A stretch of DNA of 64,000 nucleotides from Cricetomys ansorgei (lineage: Eukaryota; Chordata; Mammalia; Rodentia; Nesomyidae): positions 62,001 to 126,000 of the forward strand of contig JAMJFZ010000087.1 of the NCBI GenBank assembly GCA_026225945.1, written 5' to 3'. Shown one piece after another: positions 24,459 to 37,267 of this stretch. The notes under the pieces were generated by a model. The model was not told the DNA's origin, did not search any database, and was given only the letters and a program-made list of their open reading frames with translations. Every line of letters starts with the position of its first letter. The stretch's first letter is position 1. The translations under genes were made by a program, and so were the position numbers.

Positions 24459-26750
24459 AGAAAAATTATTGATGAAAATGTTTTATTTAGAAATTTATAT
24501 TGCATAACAGTTTTTGTCTTTGTATTTAGTTACATTTATTTAATTTAATATGTGTTTTAACACTTTAACATTATTGGACATATACTTAATGGAAAAGTAA
24601 TCAGAATCAATTTTGAATACAGTATATAGAAATAATATTTCTTTTTGTCTATTTCACACATAGAATTTTTGCATGATAAATTCAGGTGTTTTGCATTGTT
24701 TCTAACAAATCAATCCTGATAAGTTGATTGGGGAGAACTCAAAGCATTGGCCAATCTGTAATCGGCAACATGTAGATAAAATTGTGGTAGACATGACCAT
24801 TTTGAAATTTGGAACTTTTGTGAATATCAAAATGCATGGCACAATTTTAAAACAATAAAATTCATATTCATGATTATGTCTGATCTCTAAGATAGGAAGC
24901 ATGCAGGTTTGATAATGCATTCTGAAAACCAATGATGAGAGTCAGAGCTGAGATCAATCAAGGCCTGAGTCCTCTCAGAAAATGAATTATTTTTACTGTA
25001 ATTTTTGGATTGACTGTTGATCATACCATGAGTTCTTGTCACAAATTGAGAAAGCTAAAACTATCATTCATACTATAATAGTGTACACATGAAAGGCATA
25101 TATGCTAGTGGGTACAAAATGTACACTAGTATTTATAAACAGCAGACATTTGATAAAGTTTTTTTCTCTAAAATTAAGTTAATCTGACAAAATTCTATAT
25201 AACATTTTTCCCTTTATCAACAAAATTATGAACCATATTTGAAAAAGCTCTCATTAAAATTACTTCAACAAACAGTATGTTAAATAAATAATTCATGAAA
25301 TTTAGATCATTCCCACAATATAAAATGTAGCAAACCTTGTTCTAATATTCATTTATCCAACACTGTAAGAGAAAGTTCATACCAATCAAGGTGTGAGGAT
25401 ATAAAATGACTTTAGTGAATTTGTATATAATTTTTGCCACAAAGCAAAGTTTGCACAAGATTAGAGGAAGAGCTAAGTGTCCTACTTTATGAGCATCACT
25501 GAATAAAATCTTATTTTGGCTACTATACCTACTTCTTGCTGCATTATTTCTGTAGTTTATTTCTGGAAAGTTATGACATCCTTCTGTAACTGCCCAGAGG
25601 CCAGTAATATAATCTCCTCTTACCCTTTCCTTGCATTTCATATCACGATAATAACCTGGAGTGGGACACAGTAAAAAAAAATCACACAAATGTTTGATCC
25701 ACTGAAAAAAAATATAATAGACTATAATGTTGTAAGCACTATAAAGATGTTTTTTGTGTATCCACCCTAGAAGCATTTATAGTTACTTAAGCGAAAACAT
25801 TCAAATGGAACCATTCTCTGTGCAATAGCTGTGTTCTTATAGCATGTCCCAGATTTCCTAAATTAAAGAAAAAATGGAAAAATTAATTATAAAATTTCCA
25901 TTTCAGTTTTAGTATGTTGTTACTTTCAACAAGAAACTTTCCATTCCTTGAAGCCATATTGAAATCCCTAGCCTCCATGATAAATATCCAGACTTTCCAT
26001 CCTCATTGTAATTGGCTAACTGAGTCACTCATTGTCACCAACATTCTGATAGCTGGAATAAGACAGGTTTTAATGATATAACAGAGTTTTGTAAATAAAA
26101 ATTTCAAGAAGTACAAATTGAAAACTTGCATGTAGCCTTCTGCAGCTGTATCCATCATCCATTTCCCCATACCTCCCATATTAATTCTAAGTATTACTTC
26201 ATCTTCATAGAAACCTTATTTCTGCTGCTTCAGTTCTTCCCTGTTTGATATAAACAGTCTCACTCGCTGAGGTAATGCTGCTGACATTCTTCCTTCTGCC
26301 TCATAAATTTAACTTTGTTCATCAACCACCATGGATTCCAAACTCTCTATACTGAAGAACACATCATTATGTGTTCCTCACATGAAAGAAAACAAAACCA
26401 AAAGAAACAAAAAAACACTAGTATTTTTTGTTAGTTTTTTTATTCATGGGGAGATCTCAACTTAGCCTCTTGTTCTTTTTCATTCTAATCTGGATACAAT
26501 ATACACTAAATAATGTGTACTGTTTGACAGAATCTGGAACTTCATTATATAACCCAATTTATATAACTTCATAAGGTAGAATTCAGAATGATGTGAGATT
26601 CTTTTACCCTCATAAATATAAATTCATATTAAATATTTTCATCCCTGCCATTCCATCTACTCAGTGAGGACTTAGATGTGTACTATGGAAGATGGAAATA
26701 GAAATAGAAGCTACACTGGGTCACATTGCCTACTGTATTTACTGAGTCTC
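24459..26750. other. AT-rich anonymous DNA
   Basis: No repeat family or gene was recognised. The 144-codon minus-strand frame at 25,342-25,776 is the longest in the window. Its predicted product is rich in hydrophobic and aromatic residues, has no motif I recognise, and lies in AT-rich DNA without a matching exon structure. I regard it as a chance frame. Confidence 0.5.
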
Positions 26751-26754
26751 AAAG

Positions 26755-27141
26755 CCTGTTTCATCTAAGATTGGCTAGCCTCTGTGCTATTGATAATTCT
26801 GTGCCAGGAAATAGAGAATGCAGACTCTTCCTCACTTCTAGATTATATTTAGCTTTTCATACTTCAAACTTCCTATATAAACGACAAGTATCTACTTCGC
26901 CCTTCTCTGCTCTTTATAATCCTGTGCCAGGAAGAAGGAAATGCAGACTCTTGCACTCTGCCAGCTACATTTAGCTTCTCCTTCCTCAGACTTCCTATAT
27001 AAACTAAAAATAGCTACTTCTTCCCTTCTCTGCTCATTATAATCCTGTGTCAGGAAGTAGAGAATGCAGACTCTTGCACTCTTCCAGCTACATTTAACTT
27101 CTCATTCCTCATACTTCCTATATAAACTACAAGTATCTACT
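26755..27141. repeat. 123-bp tandem repeat, three copies, each with a TATA-like motif
   Basis: ATAATYCTGTG recurs at 26,793, 26,916 and 27,039, exactly 123 bp apart. Each unit carries CAGGAA, GAATGCAGACTCTT or a close variant, and a downstream CTTCCTATATAAAC (near 26,870, 26,990 and 27,115). The copies differ by roughly 10-15%. This looks like a promoter-type repeat of an LTR or another duplicated regulatory segment, but no LTR ends or downstream gene were found. Confidence 0.85.
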
Positions 27142-27330
27142 TTCCCCCATGTAAGTACATCAATCCTGCTGTGACTGTCCATCATACTCTGTGAAATGAG
27201 TAGTGTTATCTGCTGAGATCAGACTCTTATATTTATGTCTTCTGTTATTCTACAGTCCCCCTGAAATATGACAGCTTGTGACTAAAGAATAGCACTATTA
27301 CTTTTATTCTTTCATTTATATTATATTTTT

Positions 27331-27465
27331 AGAGTCAGGGTTTCTGTTGTAACTCTACCTGTACTGAAACTTAGTCAGTAGTCCAAGCTGTCCGGAATTC
27401 ACAAAGATATGCCTTCCTGTGACTGATGATTGCTGACATTAAAGGCATGCACCACCAACTCCTGG
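27331..27465 (-). mobile_element. B1 SINE (diverged)
   Basis: This is B1 in reverse complement, with GAGTCAGGGTTTCTG at the tail side and TTAAAGGCATGCACCACC at the head. The middle is more diverged than in the other copies. Confidence 0.82.
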
Positions 27466-27889
27466 TATTCATTTCTGCTTTATTTTTTTCAATATAGATC
27501 TCAAAGATAAATTATGGATAATCACATATTTTGCTGCAAGCATATATCCACGAACATGCTAGGACAAAGCAGAAGAAACAATAGGTCTATAAAATGCCTA
27601 AGTATGTGTTGAGCATAAAGATATCTTAGATGTCTTGAGACTTAGGCTGCAAAGATATATTTAAAAAGTCAAGACTGAATCATTATTCTTATCGGATATT
27701 TCACAAATCTTAATTTAAATGTGGAGGTTCATTTCTTTCCATCTTCTACATTTGATGAAAATAAGGAAATTCATTCAAAATTTCTATCCCTGAGCCATGT
27801 AGAAATATTTGTGATAGTTATATTGTATTCTGAATATAATGAGTTACAGCATAAGTCCTAAACAATCAGGACTATGATAACTCCAATTA

Positions 27890-30800
27890 AAAATTTACAT
27901 TTCTAGCACTGCTAACAGGAAAATTTGTAGTTCAAAATAACTCACAAAATGAGTTGAGAGATTGCATACTAGCAAATCAACAGCACATCAGGAAGCTTTT
28001 TCACAAAAAGAACTAACCACACCAAAGCTGAAGAAGTTACAAGAAGTAATAAGACTGAGGCCTGAAATAAATAAAATAGGAATAAAGAGCAAACTTTGAA
28101 GACTCAATGGAACAAAGAGTTGGATCATTGAGAAAATCAATAAGATAGACAACCTCCTATTTAAACTAATAAAAAGATGGATAGAGAAAATCCAAATTAA
28201 CAAAATCAGAGACAAAAGGAGGGATATAAATACAGACAATGAGGAAGTCTAAAAAATCTTAGAACATACTTTGAAAACCTTTGCTCCACAAGATTTGAAA
28301 ATCTAAAAGATATAGACAGTTTTCTCTATGGAGACCACCTACCAAAAGTTAGTTTAATATCAGAAAAAACAATTTGAATAGACCCATAAACACAAGGAAA
28401 TGGGAGCAATCTTTGAAAGTATTCCTACAAAATAAGCAAGCAAATAAAGACAGGGCCAAATAGTTTTAATCCATAATTCTATCAGACTTTAACAGAAGAG
28501 TTAATATCAATTCTCTTTGTTGAAGATCATTCTTACTCACATTTAAAATAATTACTTTGTACAGTGTTGGAGGGGTGCTGCATAATCCTTGGCATTTTCT
28601 TTTACCTGCAGGTGTTGCATTAATGTGTGAGATATTTGAATCCTTATGATCTGTTCATGCTGTCAGTAAATCACATGGGCAATTCTGCATCAGTAAAAAT
28701 AAGTGAGTTCAGATGCTCACTATTCCATTCTCAAGTATGTTGCCTGACATTATGGTGGTTCCTTCTGCTGTAGACTGGCAATGTCTGCACCCATGGGAAT
28801 GCCTCCATGTCCTCCTTGTTGAGCAACCACAGTGGGTGTATTGCTAGAATATAAAATTTATATTCTACAAATTGGAAACAGGTGAAAGGCTGCTAAACTC
28901 ATTCAAGAAGTCCACAGTCATCCTGATAACCAATCCACTCATGAATTCAACAGAGAAAGAGAATTCCAGACCAATTTCCCTCATGAACATATCAGTGGAA
29001 AAATACTCAACTAACTACTGGCAAACCAGATCCAACAACACATCATAAAGATCAACCACCATTATCAAGCAGGCTTTATCCCAGAGAATAATGGTAGGTT
29101 CAACATACCAAAATCAGTCAATGTAATCCACCATAGAAATGAACTGGAATAAAGACAAATGATCATTTTACTAGATACAGAAAAAGTCTCTGATGAAACC
29201 CAACACCTTCATTATAAAAGTCTTTGAGACATTAGAGATTAAAGGAATATACCTAAACATAATAAAGGAATTTTACAGTAACCCTATAGCCAGCATCAAA
29301 TAAATGGAGAAAAGCTCAAAGCAAGTGTACTTAAATGAGGAACGAGACAAAGTTGTTATTTCTACCTATTCAATACAATACATTAAAGTCCTAGCTAGAG
29401 CAACAAGACAACTATTAGGTAATCACCTGAATGAAATATGGAAAAAGGAATTCAATGTATCATTATTTGTAGATGATATGATATTACATATAAGTGACTC
29501 CAAAAATTCTACCAAGTAACTGTTATCACTGTTAAACAACTTCTTCAAAGGCAGACAACAAAATCAACTCAAAAAATCAGTAAACCTCCTATACACAAAT
29601 GATGAATAACTTGAGAAAGAAATCAGGGAAACAAGTCCCATCAAAGTAGCCACAGATAACATACAATATCATGGGGCTGAGTCTAACCATGCAAATGAAA
29701 GACTTGTATGTGAAAAATTTTAAGACCTACAAGAGACAAATTGAAGATCTCAGAGTTCAAAGATATCCATGCTCATGGAATGGTAGGATCAACATTGTAA
29801 ATATTGTAATCTAACCAAAGGCAATCCACTGATTCAACTCAATCCCTTTGAAAATCTCAATGCTACTCTTTATAGACCTTTAAGGGAAAATAGTCAAATT
29901 CCTCTGGAAAAGCAAACTGCAGAGTACCCAAAATAATCCTGAAAAAAAAACTTGAGACATCACTATTCCTGACCTCAATCTATACTACAGAACAAGTGTT
30001 ATAAAAATAGCACAGTACTTGCATAAAATCAGAAATGTTCATCAGTCGAACTAAATTGCAGATGTAGACATAGTCCCATGATCTTAGGGACACCTGACCT
30101 GTGATAAGAATCGATAAGTATAAAATAGAAATAATGAAAGCATCTTTAACAAATGGTATTGGTCTAATTGGGTGGCTAACTGTGGAAAAATGCAAATTGA
30201 TTCATATTCATTATAATACACAAAATTCAAGTCCACATGGATTATGGACAGAAAACCAGATATATTCAATATGATAGAAGAGAAATTAGGGACATATTGG
30301 CACAAGAGACAGCTTTCTGAACAGAAAACCAATAACGTGGGCACTATGAACAAAGATTTTTAAATGGGACAAATGAAATACTTCTGTAAGACAAAGGACA
30401 CTGTCACTAAGATAAACAGGCAACGTAAAATATGGGAAAAGATATTCACCATCTCCACATCAGATAAAGGCCTAATACCTAAAATATAGAAAGAACTCAA
30501 GAAAGTAGACATCAATAAAATTAAATTTAAAAAAATGGGTTATAGATCTAGACAAAGAATTCTCAAAATAGCAATCTAAAATTGCTGAGAAACACCTAAA
30601 GAAATGTCTGTCATTCATAGCAATTAGGGATATGCAAATCGAAACCACTTCTAGATTCTATCTTACAATAGTCAGAATGACTAAGATCAGTAACACAAAG
30701 TAGAATGCTGTTTTGAATGTGGATAAAGAGTAACACTTCTACTTGATGCTGGAATTGAAACCTATATAGCCATTCTGGAAATCAACATAGCAGTTCCTTA

Positions 30801-32285
30801 GGAATTTGCAAGTTGTCATATCTGAACACCTTGCTATACCATTCTGGGCACATACTCAAAGGATGTCCCATCCTACCAGAAGGACACATGTTCACAAATG
30901 TTCATAGCAGTTTTTCATAATACCCAGAAATTGGAAATTACCTAGATGTCGCTCAACTAAGGAAATTGTGTTACGTTTACAAAAATGGAGTATTACTCAA
31001 CTTTTAATAAAATGACATCATTGACTTTGCTGGCAAATGGATGGAACTAAAGAAAAAAATCATGCTGAGTGAGGAAAAAAAGTCCTAGAAAGACAAACAT
31101 ATTATGTACTCACTTATATGAGGATACTAATGCTAAGATTTGGAAAAAAGTATGTATAGATATAAAACATCACTCAATAACGAGGGCCTGAGTATGAACA
31201 CAGGGATCTCCTGGTAGAGTGAAATTGCAACATTAGCTTCAGGGAGGTTAGACAAGGGTGGAAATGGGAGTAGAGTAGTCTATCAGGCAGAGAGGGAGCG
31301 AGGGAGAGAATATATGGAGAAAGGACAAGAAATGTGGGACAAATTGGGAGACCTAGTGTAGTATAAATTCATGGGAATCTATGATGGAGACCCCAGCAGG
31401 GATCCCGAGTTATCTAGGATAGGGAGACTGAACAGGCCATCTCCTGTGGCCAGGTAAGTATTCCAATGACAAGACTGGGACAACATCCTACCTACAAAAT
31501 ATCTGAATTTTGACTTATCTCTCCAATATGATCACCCTTTTCAAGAGAAAGGCACAAGTTTGTGCCAATGTATGAAACACTTCCCTGAAACTACAGAAAA
31601 GTACAGGAACTAAAGATTGGATATCACAGCGTTAATTTCTAATTATGTCATACCCTACTTATATATTGGTAACTAACCAAGTCCTCAACCAGAAGGCCCC
31701 CTCCAACAACTGCGAGGAGCATATCTAAAGGCCCAAATCCAAATTTCTCTAGTACCAGCACAAAAAATCATGCAGAGATCTGGGAATTCCCTGGAAGATG
31801 GAAAGGGGTGATGACATACATCAGCGTGGCTTAGGACACCAGTAGAACAAGTTCCACATTGTGATCAGATTAGCCTTTCTCAGGGCCCACAGAGTCTGAA
31901 TCCATACACACACAACCTAGAGTCCCTCCTAAATACATCTTATGGCTGTCTTGATTGTTGTCTTTGGAAACCACCTGCAAGCTGGAGTGGGAGGTCTCTG
32001 ATAATTTTACCTTCCCTAGACATCATTTTTGCTGCTGAGCTTCCTGGCCAAAACTTGAATTAAAGATTAGTTGTTGGCCTCATTACTTCCCACGATGGCA
32101 TGCCTTGATTGTGCTGAAGCCCTGTGAGCCTGGATGTAAGTAGATTATGAAAGTGGTTAATCTGAGGGAGAAGAGAGATGTAGGAAAATATGGGTGTGGA
32201 AGGAGAGGAAGTGGGTTTCGATACATTTTATAAGTTATATAAGTTGAGAAGTAAGAGAAAAATAATGATTTATTTAATAAAAATC
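27890..32285 (+). mobile_element. LINE-1 (Lx-like) ORF2 to 3' UTR, 5'-truncated and interrupted
   Basis: The plus strand matches rodent LINE-1 ORF2 from before the reverse-transcriptase core to the 3' UTR. Recognisable parts are TTCCAGACCAATTTCCCTCA (about 28,955), the region around 29,050-29,150, and an RT active-site motif F-V-D-D coded at 29,466-29,477 (the family usually has F-A-D-D) in a residual 71-codon frame (29,304-29,519). The 3' UTR-like sequence begins near 31,150 and runs to about 32,285, where A/T-rich sequence follows; that outer boundary is uncertain. Many stops and frameshifts make it non-functional. A ~330 bp foreign segment interrupts ORF2 at 28,523-28,853. No ORF1 or 5' UTR is present. 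Confidence 0.88.
28523..28853 (-). mobile_element. insertion in LINE-1 ORF2: dispersed element D, copy 1
   Basis: LINE-1 similarity stops after TATCAATTCTCTTTG and resumes at about 28,853 with TATTCTACAAATTGG. The intervening ~330 bp, read on the minus strand, aligns along its length with 49,387-49,702: ACTGTGGTTGCTCAACAAGG matches CTGTGGTGGCCCAGCAAGG, GTGAGCATCTGAA matches CTGAGCATCTAAG, and the tails share AACACCTGCAGGTAA / AACACCTACAGATAA and CTCCAACA. The two copies are diverged (perhaps 70-75%). No clear target-site duplication or poly(A) tail was seen. The family is not recognised. Confidence 0.72.
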
Positions 32286-33320
32286 ATCCTACATGCCAGA
32301 TAAGGCAAATCTCACACTTTAAATTGCCTTTATTTTGTACTGGATAAATTTTGCTTACATGACATAGAAAGTCACGTTCATTCTTCTATACATATTATAA
32401 ATCTTAATTTCTCGCACGAATATCCTTGCTTCAGCATTTCCTTCCTATTTGTCCCAATATATTTGAATATAAATAAATGGTATTAAATTTGCCTGAAAAC
32501 TAAAACAGAATGACAATTACATCAGCCTGCCATATTTTCTACAAAATCTACTGTATTCACTATATTTACTTTGTTTGAATAAATTGAAACATCAAATCAA
32601 TGCATGTAATACAGTTTCTAGTAGCAAACATCTCATAGTCCTTATAGAATGAAAAGAGGGCTGGTAAGAGTGAATTCATTGTGAAATTTTCAAGTGATAT
32701 AAACCTAAATATTTGAAGAGATGTGGATACAGCATAATCATTGTTTGTCTGTTTTTTACTTTGAAAGTGATTAATGTTTTATTTGATAACGTGAATGAAC
32801 CTATGTGATGAATGATAATGATTTTAAGTTCTGCATAAAAGAAACGATGGCTGTTTTTTGTAAATAAGCACTGTAGAGATGTCCAGCAGTAAAAAAGAGT
32901 GGATGATCAAATTGTAGATCAATTACAGCCAAGAAAAAATGCAGTTTTCTAACTTTATTAAAAATAAATAAACAAGTAAGAAGGTATTTTTGAAAATTGA
33001 ACTTGTTTTCATAGCCAGTGCTGGATTTTCCTCAAGATCTCCATCGATAATGTCCTCTCCAGAAAGAGATGAAATTATGCCTGTTGACTTGAGAAATACA
33101 TAAGAGCTTAAAATTTTTGCTGTACATCCCTGATAGCTTGAGTTCAAATGTTAATAACTCAAGAAAATGCAGAAATGGTACATTGTTCTTTAATCCTAGT
33201 GCTCCTATGGTGATATGGGACATGGAGGCCAGAAAATAATGAGAAACTGGTTGTTAGGAAGATCTTGCTTGTAGAGTGGAGATGAAATCTCTTCTCAGTC
33301 TAGGAGAAAAGAGTGAAATG
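32286..33320. other. AT-rich anonymous DNA
   Basis: No gene or repeat was recognised. Short overlapping minus-strand frames at 32,923-33,223 have no motifs. Confidence 0.5.
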
Positions 33321-33324
33321 AATC

Positions 33325-33910
33325 CTAATGTTTCTATTGAATATAGATTCATCTCTCATACAACACATCCTGAACACAGTTTCCCCTCCCTCTATTACTC
33401 TCAGCTCCTTCACACCTCTTCTATTGTCTAGATCCACATCCCTTATGTTTCCCTTCAGAAAAGAGCAGGCTTCCCAGAAAAAAAACAACCAAACAACAAA
33501 AGAGGATATAATACGACAAGGCAAAAGCCTTCATTTTGCTGCTAGACAAAGTAAACCTATAGACGAAAAAAACATTAACAAGAACAGGAAAGAGAGTCAG
33601 AGACACAACAATGCACACTGTTCAGAGTCTCATAAAAAACAAATGAACAGTCATAACACATAGGCTGAGTTCTTGGTACAGACCTACACAGGCTCCGTGT
33701 TTGCCACTTACGTATTTGAGCCCATATAAGGCCCACTTAGTTGATTCAATGGGCCATATACTCCTGGTGTCCTCAATCCCCTCTGACTCTTATGATCTTT
33801 CATCCCCCGACCATCAAAAGGGAGGCTTCCTCTGACAGCAGATGAATGTGGGTGCAGAAATCCACAGCCAGACATTATACAGAGAGAAAGTATTATATTT
33901 TACTTTAACT
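33325..33910 (-). mobile_element. LINE-1 (Lx-like) 3' UTR fragment
   Basis: In plus-strand reading the order CAGAAAAGAGCAGGCTTCCC, ATAACACATAGGC, TACACAGGCTCCGTG, TTAGTTGATTCAATGGGCCA and CTCCTGGTGTCCTC follows the well-known antisense text of rodent Lx/LINE-1 3' regions. A longer relative is at 44,425-45,740. The 111-codon frame at 33,328-33,663 lies inside this fragment and is a chance frame. Confidence 0.7.
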
Positions 33911-35530
33911 TCCACATGTTTATTGAAGAACATGAACACTCACATTCACAAACAAATCCTCAAAACTTCACACATGCACATTTACAAAAATATTACCATA
34001 TTTATGGTAGATATAGTTGAATAATTGGAACAAAATATACCATACATTATCCATAAAACAGGAATTATAACACATTAAATTCATATATGATCCTGAGTAA
34101 AAATTGATAAAATAACTCTTCAGACTGCTATGAATAATATACACTATGAAGAACTATCCTATATTTAATAGATATTAAGGAATATATTAACATCATATTT
34201 TCTCATATACTTAATAGAGTTTCTACATTGAATCTCTTTGAACTATAAAATATACACCCAAGAATGTACTTCAGTTCTTTAAAAAATAAAATTAATAGTG
34301 TATTTCAGTAAAAGGAATTGAGAAGACACAAAATGCAAAGCCTTATTTTTCATTCATACTTACCTCAAGAAGAAAGCAACTCAGACAACATAGGAGATTA
34401 AATGCCATATGGTTTCAACAACACAGAGTAGTATGAAACATTATGCTTATCGAAAAACAGGTAAGAAAGTGACACACATTCTAAAATTATATGCCTAGTA
34501 ACCCCAGAAACACAAGTCAGCCTACTCATGTTACCTGTAAGGGATGCTCAGCCTTCACAGAAATCAAACAAAATAGAGAAGCTAGTAAAAGTCTTTTCAA
34601 CTTCTGCTTTCTCTTTTTTTCTTCTATGCAGAAGAGCAGAGTACTTCAGTTTCTGGTAAAAGCTGGAATGAAAATAGATGTGATGCATTTATAGGTTTTC
34701 TAGACAGGAAATTAATATGGTGTTATTTACCCTCACATTTTGAGGCTTTTTAGTACATCCTGGTTGTCGGTCTGTATTTGCTTGTGTTTGACATCACATG
34801 ACTGAAATGGAAGTGTTGCTTAAAACATGCATATGTATTTTATATATTTATAACATAAATTAAACAAGGGTTAAATTCTAAAACTCCTTCTTATATGAAA
34901 ATCAGAAATTATTATTCAGTAGAAAGAAATTTTCAAGAAAGTATTTCATGCAACACAAGCCATTCTAGAATGACCAGTTTGCAGAAGATGGCATTTTGCT
35001 TCTGTTCTCTAAAAAACATATGGAAAAAATGATGTTGATGCTTAGAGCCAGCATTCCTGGCTAATATTTTGTAACGATATTTGGAGGATAAATCAAATGT
35101 CAAAAGTTTCACACCTTGGAAATTAAAACAATTTTATGTGCTGTTCCATATTATTCTTTGTTTTATCTTTACATTTAAAATTTTTTATCTATGACTCAGT
35201 GTGAAAAATTACATTCTGATGTATAATAAAGTGTTTATACATGCATACATTTGATAGTTCTTCCTGTCATGAAATCAGTTGCCCAGATATGGGTAAAAGA
35301 AAAAGAAAGATGATGAAATATGTTTCTTATTTTCTCTGCTTTTGCAAGAAAAAAAGATGGGAATCTGTAGAAGAATTCATGGAAGATATACTCAAGGAAA
35401 ATAGTTTGTTTTAATTTTCAATATAAAGTAAAAATCTCAATCTGTACTTTTGATAGGTACTTCCCTATTGTCATCCCATTAGATGCATGTTAATCAGAAA
35501 AAATTCTGCCTATATTCTGCATGGATTAAG
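33911..35530. other. AT-rich anonymous DNA
   Basis: Nothing recognisable. Short frames only. Confidence 0.5.
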
Positions 35531-35751
35531 AAAAACTTAATAAAAATATGTAAGAAATTCAAAGCCTGACTATGAAAGTTTGGGAAGAGGCAACAGATAC
35601 TTGACTGGTCTTGAATGGAGTGGGAGAAGATGAGCTTAGTTATTTATATACTTTTGCATCACTGTTAAGTTTATACAAACTAATAAATTTTGTGAAAATC
35701 TTTCTCTGAAGATTTACATGAAAACAGTCATTTAAAATACAAAATTCAGAT

Positions 35752-35886
35752 GGGTGGTGGCAGTGCACACATTTAATGAAAACACTAGGAGGTACAGACT
35801 GCTGGATCTCTGTGAGTTTGAGGGCAGCCTGATCAACAGGGTGATTTCCATGACAGCCAGCAGTACAACAGAGAAACTGGGTCTCG
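35752..35886 (+). mobile_element. B1 SINE (in segment A copy 2)
   Basis: It shares its B1 body and exact insertion site with the copy at 11,603-11,740. Its A-rich tail has expanded into a run of GAAAA units at about 35,905-35,950, absent from the other copy. Confidence 0.88.
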
Positions 35887-35904
35887 AAAAAACAAAAGGA
35901 AACA

Positions 35905-35965
35905 AAAGATAAGGAAAGAAAAGAAAAGAAAAGAAAAGAAAAGAAAACAAAACAAAACGAAACAG
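35905..35965. repeat. (AAAAG)n / A-rich expanded SINE tail
   Basis: Repeats of GAAAA, then ACAAA-type units. In the paralogous segment the same place holds only a short A-rich stretch, so the expansion happened after the duplication. Confidence 0.85.
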
Positions 35966-36606
35966 AAAAGAAACAAGAAATAGTGATGACATGGTTTTCC
36001 TTATGTGAGACCATGAATCTACCATGTACAACAAAACAATATTGGTGTCACAGGCACCATTGTTTAAATTTAACCATCACAAGGCATGAATAGTTTTCTT
36101 ATTTTTAAAGTATTTTTACATGAGATGGAAAAATATCAGTAAATCCAAAAGTGACATGAAGAACGTAATTAATAATTAAAGTCTGAGTACACATTGCTTT
36201 AGGATCACAGTGTTTCAGAGAAGGATCAGTTCAGCTTGGTCTTATTGTTCTTGGCTCACAAGTAAATGCAAGCCAAATGAGGTGACTCAGAAGCAAATAC
36301 GATTAGATTAGTATCAATCTACAGTTGCTATGAAAATATAAAAAGAATCAAAATTCAATATTTATGAGCCACTCAAGTTTTCAAGTTGGATTAATACTTC
36401 ATTATCTATTTGGATAAAATAAAACATATTAGGGTGAAGTAATTATGTTAAAGGTGAATCATATCTCATTTGTACACTGTACCTACGGAGTGTTCAATGT
36501 ATATCTGTATGATATATATATAAATAATGAGATTTTGGTGGATCTCAATGAAAGAACAATCCATTAATAAATATGTAATCTGAGTAACTAAGAAGCAATA
36601 TATAAA

Positions 36607-36688
36607 TAAGAAAGACAGAGAGTCAGAGAGAGAGAAGTAGACAGATTATCAGAAAGAGATGGAAGAGAGAGAGAGCAAGAGAGAGAGC
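36607..36688. repeat. GA-rich low-complexity tract
   Basis: An AGAGAG-rich tract matching the one at 12,412-12,491 in the paralogous segment. Confidence 0.85.
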
Positions 36689-37267
36689 CCTTTCTTTCCA
36701 GGACATACAGAATTATTAGTTTCAATAAAAAAAAATTCTGTCTACCCATACATTAGAAGATCATGACAAAAGTTTTTGTGATATTCACTTTATCATTGGT
36801 AGAATAATATAGGATAAGAGTAGGGTGTGCATTATGGCCACATTTCCTTCATGATAATTATAGTAATGTATAAAATCAGCTCACTACTCAGTGAATAGGA
36901 GCTAGTAAACATTTATTATCATTTATATTCTGTATATTACTGCCAAACAATTATTATTTGGAACAGAGACTTGTACTTAGTATTGTGTACACACTTGTTT
37001 ATAAAGCAGTTATTAAAATTATGCCAAATTTTGTGGATTCTAAATTTAGAAAAAGAAAGCAAATGGTTTCTAATTTCAATCAGCAGTATGTGGATGGAAA
37101 ATATTATCACACATGCTAAGAAGACAGGAAGAAGTCACAGTTTTTTTAAGTTATTAATATTCTCTGATATGTTTTAAAACAAAGCGAAAAAAACCCCTCA
37201 TATGTAGAATGAATAACATCCACGATCTACTGAATTGTATGCACAATCAACTAACATTTGGTTCTGT

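Larger units (their letters stand above)
35533..37267. repeat. 1.7-kb duplicated segment A, copy 2
   Basis: It is the same-orientation paralogue of 11,384-13,092. Similarity runs from CTTAATAAAAATATGTAAG to CAACTAACATTTGGTTC, then stops abruptly: the flank here is anonymous AT-rich DNA, not the array. It includes the shared B1 (35,752-35,886) and GA tract. Divergence is by eye near 15%, with small indels and an expanded GAAAA-type tail after the B1. Confidence 0.75.

Noticed and set aside
25342..25776. Longest open frame of the window (144 codons, minus strand) as a possible gene
   Set aside because: It lies in AT-rich anonymous DNA with no recognised domain or exon context. A frame of this length is expected occasionally in 64 kb of six-frame translation.
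28523..28853. Insert in LINE-1 as a processed pseudogene, because the minus strand reads about 30 codons to a stop
   Set aside because: The same sequence recurs at 49.4 kb and in part at 49.9 kb with the frame broken, so it behaves as a repeat family and not as a copy of one gene.
33328..33663. 111-codon frame as a small gene
   Set aside because: It lies inside another Lx-like 3' UTR fragment.
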